In this document: positions 7,703-10,306 of the stretch, piece by piece
Numbering within the stretch: the first letter of the stretch is position 1
Layout: the number at the start of each line of letters is the position of its first letter
Assembly (NCBI GenBank): GCA_036939975.1
Contig: JALLPB010001319.1
Span: 1-10,306, forward strand
From: Cyclostephanos tholiformis
Taxonomy: Eukaryota > Bacillariophyta > Thalassiosirophyceae > Thalassiosirales > Thalassiosiraceae
Length of the DNA stretch: 10,306 bases
Reading direction: 5' to 3'
The notes under the pieces: generated by a model
The model's input: the letters and a program-made list of their open reading frames with translations, nothing else
Told to the model about the DNA's origin: nothing
The model's database searches: none
Position numbers and translations under genes: made by a program

Positions 7703-8603
7703 TCTTGGATCCCGTCGAAATGGCGTCCCTCGGATTACAATCGCACAATATTTCGAAGGTATTCAGCTTAGCCGCATTGATATCCATCAAACGATACCTC
7801 GGAGGCCGTATGGTTTGAAGTTTTGTACGTGAACAGCTTTTTACGGATATCGCAAAGAGAGAGCGCGCACCATCGTTATCGATTGTGTCACGAGGCCCGA
7901 GCACTAGATAGAGGGCAAGAACTGGGCAAGAATGATACACCCAGCTCGGCGCTGTCGAGACCACCAAATCAAAGCGCACCCCGCCTTCACACAAAACGGC
8001 ACCGAAGCTCGTGCGTTCGTCTCCGACCCTGCGTGCCATTGGATTTTTTATTTTATTTTATGTCGTGTGACGTTCGTATTTTCTCTGTTCTATTCCATAT
8101 GAAGGAATTCATATCGAATTTCCGTTACTTCATTTCGCATCAGCGTCGACTCTCTCTCAAATGCAGCAAAACAATCATGCATGGTGGGCACTACCATACT
8201 TGGCGGGAGCGATACGTCAAAGGAGAATATTGCCCTAAATGGCATCGAATCTCGAATCGCAAGATGAGATTTTGCACGATATTATGGTACTATGACGGGT
8301 CGTGGTATGCTCCACCCTGTCAATTTCGGCGCTGGAGAATAAGCAAAGCATTGGTGGGGTTACTCCGGGCTTTTGCGATGCTTCTCCGACCTTGGGGACA
8401 TTTCAGACTAAGCCGAGGTTGACAATTATTTACAACAAATAATAGTATAATACCATAATCTATTGTACTATTTCACCCTGATCGGAATCCTAACTACCAG
8501 CTGCTCGTCAGTTATATTATGGTAACCCCCCCCCCCCGACAATGAAAAAAAAAATAATCTCCTTCGAACATCATATCTTCCTAGCCCCCCGGGGACATAC
8601 CCC
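7703..8603. other. Intergenic, 5' side of KH gene and 3' side of hemE
   Basis: There is no gene I can defend here. The minus strand is open at 8039-7632, overlapping exon 1 of the KH gene in another frame; its last part from ATG 7787 could be an alternative first exon. A plus-strand open frame at 7823-8422 begins only with TTG, and its longest ATG version (8060-8422) has no recognisable motif. The part nearest hemE has a C12 run (8526-8537) followed by an A10 run (8545-8554), likely downstream of or within the hemE 3' UTR. Confidence 0.55.
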
Positions 8604-10004
8604 CTATCCCCTTATCATCCTCTCGCTTTCCTCGTGTATCGCATCAACGAACGCCGCCACGAGCTCTGGCGATTCGTTCCCACCCAATCCCTCGCCCAAA
8701 TTAGCGATGAGCCTCTGGGGTCCCAACGCCGCCAGCATCTCCCCGGCGGTAAGCCTCACAGTCTCGACCGTCTTGCCATTCCCCATCACCAGCTCCCCCG
8801 GATCGTAATTCCCCTGCAATCCCGCGCGTCCGTCCACGACGTCCCTCGCCCTCGACCTGTCGACGTCGCCGTCAATGGTAACGATATCGTACCCCATGGT
8901 CGATAGTTTCTCGTTGGCGTGAGATGCCCCCCGAGCGAAGACCATTAGGGGTACGTCGGGATACCTAGATTTCATTTCCGATGCGATCCTCTCGAGGCAA
9001 GGCATGGCGTGCGTGTTGAATTCCGTCTCGTCTATCATCATACCCATCGCCTCGAAGAGCTGGAGCATGTGAACACCGCATTCGACCTGTTCGGACATGT
9101 ACTCGATGACGATGGTAGTCAACAAGTCGAGCAATTCCTTCGATGCGTCGGGGTGATTCGCCAGCCATTCCATGCCGATATTACGATTCTTCTTCGACGA
9201 TCCACCCACCATGTAGAACAGCAGCGTCCAAGGCGCGGCCGAGAATCCGATCAACGGTTTCGATATCCCCTCCTCTCTCATCTTCGTCCGTATCAGCCTC
9301 ACGCTCTCCATGACGTGACCGAGCCTATCCCTGACGAAGTCCCTATCCACCGACGACGCCCGGGGCAGGCGTTCCCTCATGTCCGCGGGACCGACCAACG
9401 GACAGGGCACCTGTATGCCCACCCCCCCCGGCATCGTGACCTCCACGTTCAACGCCTCGGCTATCACGAGTATGTCCGAGAACAGTATCGCGGCATCGAC
9501 GTCGTACCTACGCACCGGCTGCAGCGTGCACTCCGCCACGTCCTCGGGATACGAGAGCATTTCGAGGAAGCTCCGTCCGACCTTCCTCTTGTACTCGTTG
9601 TATTCCGGCAAATGCCTCCCCGCCTGTCGGAACAGCCACACCGGCGTCCGCTCGACGCTCGTTCGTCCGAGCGCGGCTCGTATCATGAGGTCGTCGTCGG
9701 GATAGTCGGACGGGTCGCTCATGTGCGATGGCAGCGAGGGTACGTCGACGTCCGTCCCCCTCGGGGCGTGGGACATGATCGCTCGACGGGTCAGCTCGAT
9801 GTCCTCGTCGGAGGACGATGCCGCCGCGTCGACACGCGCGGGTCGGGGGGGGGTACGGGCGCTGGAAGGCGATGACGACGATCGGGAATAGGGCGTCGTG
9901 GTAGTCGTCATCGTAGTCCTCGTCGTGATGGTGAAGGATCGAGTGTCCACGGCAAGGAGGACGATGGCGGCCGTCGCGGCGAAGATGGTCATTGGGGCCT
10001 TCAT
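8604..10004 (-). CDS. hemE: Uroporphyrinogen decarboxylase, plastid-type paralog
   Basis: Uroporphyrinogen decarboxylase family (EC 4.1.1.37): converts uroporphyrinogen III to coproporphyrinogen III in haem and chlorophyll synthesis. It is a single exon of 466 residues, longer than typical enzymes (about 350-370) because of an N-terminal presequence of about 110 residues. Residues 1-23 form a signal peptide ending near DTRS, with Phe24 at the probable +1 position, then a Thr/Ser/Arg-rich stretch; this fits bipartite import into a complex plastid. Motifs: PVWLFRQAGRHLPEY (121-135, Arg126 and Arg130), LFSDIL with Asp177, GFSAAPWTLLFYMVGG (253-268, Tyr264), LQGNYDP (396-402) and ANLGEG (434-439). 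Compared from memory with the human enzyme, Arg37, Arg41, Asp86 and Tyr164 are kept, but the Ser219 region reads FEAMG and the His339 position is Glu438. It could be a functional lineage-specific paralog or one with shifted specificity. Confidence 0.9.
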   Translation of the reverse strand: MKAPMTIFAATAAIVLLAVDTRSFTITTRTTMTTTTTPYSRSSSSPSSARTPPRPARVDAAASSSDEDIELTRRAIMSHAPRGTDVDVPSLPSHMSDPSDYPDDDLMIRAALGRTSVERTPVWLFRQAGRHLPEYNEYKRKVGRSFLEMLSYPEDVAECTLQPVRRYDVDAAILFSDILVIAEALNVEVTMPGGVGIQVPCPLVGPADMRERLPRASSVDRDFVRDRLGHVMESVRLIRTKMREEGISKPLIGFSAAPWTLLFYMVGGSSKKNRNIGMEWLANHPDASKELLDLLTTIVIEYMSEQVECGVHMLQLFEAMGMMIDETEFNTHAMPCLERIASEMKSRYPDVPLMVFARGASHANEKLSTMGYDIVTIDGDVDRSRARDVVDGRAGLQGNYDPGELVMGNGKTVETVRLTAGEMLAALGPQRLIANLGEGLGGNESPELVAAFVDAIHEESERMIRG

Positions 10005-10025
10005 TGGCTCGTTTTAATAAGTATC

Positions 10026-10035
10026 AACACGTGTT
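10026..10035. promoter_or_regulatory. Palindromic G-box AACACGTGTT
   Basis: Perfect 10-bp palindrome with a CACGTG core at 10028-10033, beginning 22 bases upstream of the hemE ATG. CACGTG is the classic binding core for bHLH and bZIP factors in plants and many other eukaryotes. It may lie in the 5' UTR rather than the promoter. Confidence 0.4.
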
Positions 10036-10072
10036 CTCGCGTTGTCGTTGTGTAATTATTTAGCATATGTTT

Positions 10073-10078
10073 CACGTG
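10073..10078. promoter_or_regulatory. Second CACGTG box upstream of hemE
   Basis: Exact CACGTG 45 bases from the first one. Two copies within 80 bases upstream of a light-linked tetrapyrrole gene are suggestive of regulation, but six-base sites also arise by chance. Confidence 0.35.
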
Positions 10079-10249
10079 TCATCATCGCAGGATTTGTCGA
10101 AAAAAATTTAATTGAAAAAGAGATGTTGGATTTTGTGTTCAAGTTGTCTTAATTTTTTCTTTTGATATCTCCTTATGGTTCGGCACAAAGGTCGATATCC
10201 TGGCCACAAAGGTGCGAAGGTTTTTTTTTATTCGTACTAATTCCTATTA

Positions 10250-10263
10250 GCTACGTACGTAGC
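10250..10263. promoter_or_regulatory. 14-bp perfect palindrome GCTACGTACGTAGC
   Basis: Self-complementary over 14 bases with a central ACGT repeat, about 246 bp upstream of the hemE ATG. ACGT cores are typical bZIP targets. Function is unknown; it may serve hemE or a gene beyond the window edge. Confidence 0.3.
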
Positions 10264-10306
10264 ATTGTACCACCACCTCCGACCGTTTCGAGAAAGCAAA
10301 ATATGG

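Larger units (their letters stand above)
10005..10306. other. Presumed hemE promoter region
   Basis: No coding region is visible in these 302 bases. Two CACGTG boxes lie close to the hemE start and a 14-bp palindrome lies near the window edge. The stretch is AT-rich compared with the hemE coding region, with several A and T runs (10100-10110, 10221-10229). Because the window ends here, the promoter may be incomplete or shared with a divergent gene outside it. Confidence 0.5.

Noticed and set aside
7823..8422. Plus-strand open frame of 199 codons between the KH gene and hemE
   Set aside because: It opens only with TTG; the longest ATG version (8060-8422, 120 residues) has no motif, no signal peptide and no splice support. 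Expression data would be needed to revive it.
9009..9875. Plus-strand open frame of 288 codons antisense to hemE
   Set aside because: A shadow of GC-rich hemE codons; the translation is Arg/His-rich and lacks family features, while hemE motifs are unmistakable.

Overview
The window looks like nuclear DNA of a diatom or a close stramenopile relative; that is an inference. The support is: short GT-AG introns (98-164 bp) in three of four genes; a uroporphyrinogen decarboxylase whose N-terminus reads as a bipartite plastid signal (signal peptide, Phe at the likely cleavage site, then a Ser/Thr/Arg-rich transit stretch); an M11 gametolysin-type metallopeptidase; a Golgi-type sulfotransferase; a Pro-Thr/Ser repeat of the kind common in diatom secreted proteins; and a short CCCTAA-like telomeric tract. 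There are no prokaryotic operons, tRNAs, rRNAs, transposase genes or CRISPR arrays that I can see.

Layout. 73-516 (minus): a Pro/Thr/Ser/Asn repeat-coding remnant interrupted by an in-frame TAA. 517-955: non-coding, with a C14 run and a 20-bp inverted repeat, probably the promoter side of the next gene. 956-3849 (plus): a sulfotransferase of two exons; splicing out 2766-2929 rejoins a membrane-anchored N-terminal half to the catalytic half and rebuilds the PAPS-binding motif across the junction. 3850-4730: non-coding, with an interstitial telomere-like tract at 4203-4248. 4731-6620 (plus): a secreted M11 metallopeptidase of two exons. 6771-7702 (minus): a double KH-domain RNA-binding protein with a tiny first exon, convergent with the peptidase gene. 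7703-8603: no gene I can defend. 8604-10004 (minus): plastid-type uroporphyrinogen decarboxylase. 10005-10306: its presumed promoter, with two CACGTG boxes and a 14-bp palindrome.

The genes do not form an obvious pathway: tetrapyrrole synthesis in the plastid, sulfation in the secretory pathway, extracellular proteolysis and RNA binding. I do not see a multi-gene novel system. The points most worth checking are the decarboxylase paralog that lacks two usual active-site residues, the unusually long charged N-terminal extension of the sulfotransferase, the alternative N-termini of the KH protein, and the interstitial telomeric tract. All domain calls are from motif recognition; no database search was possible.
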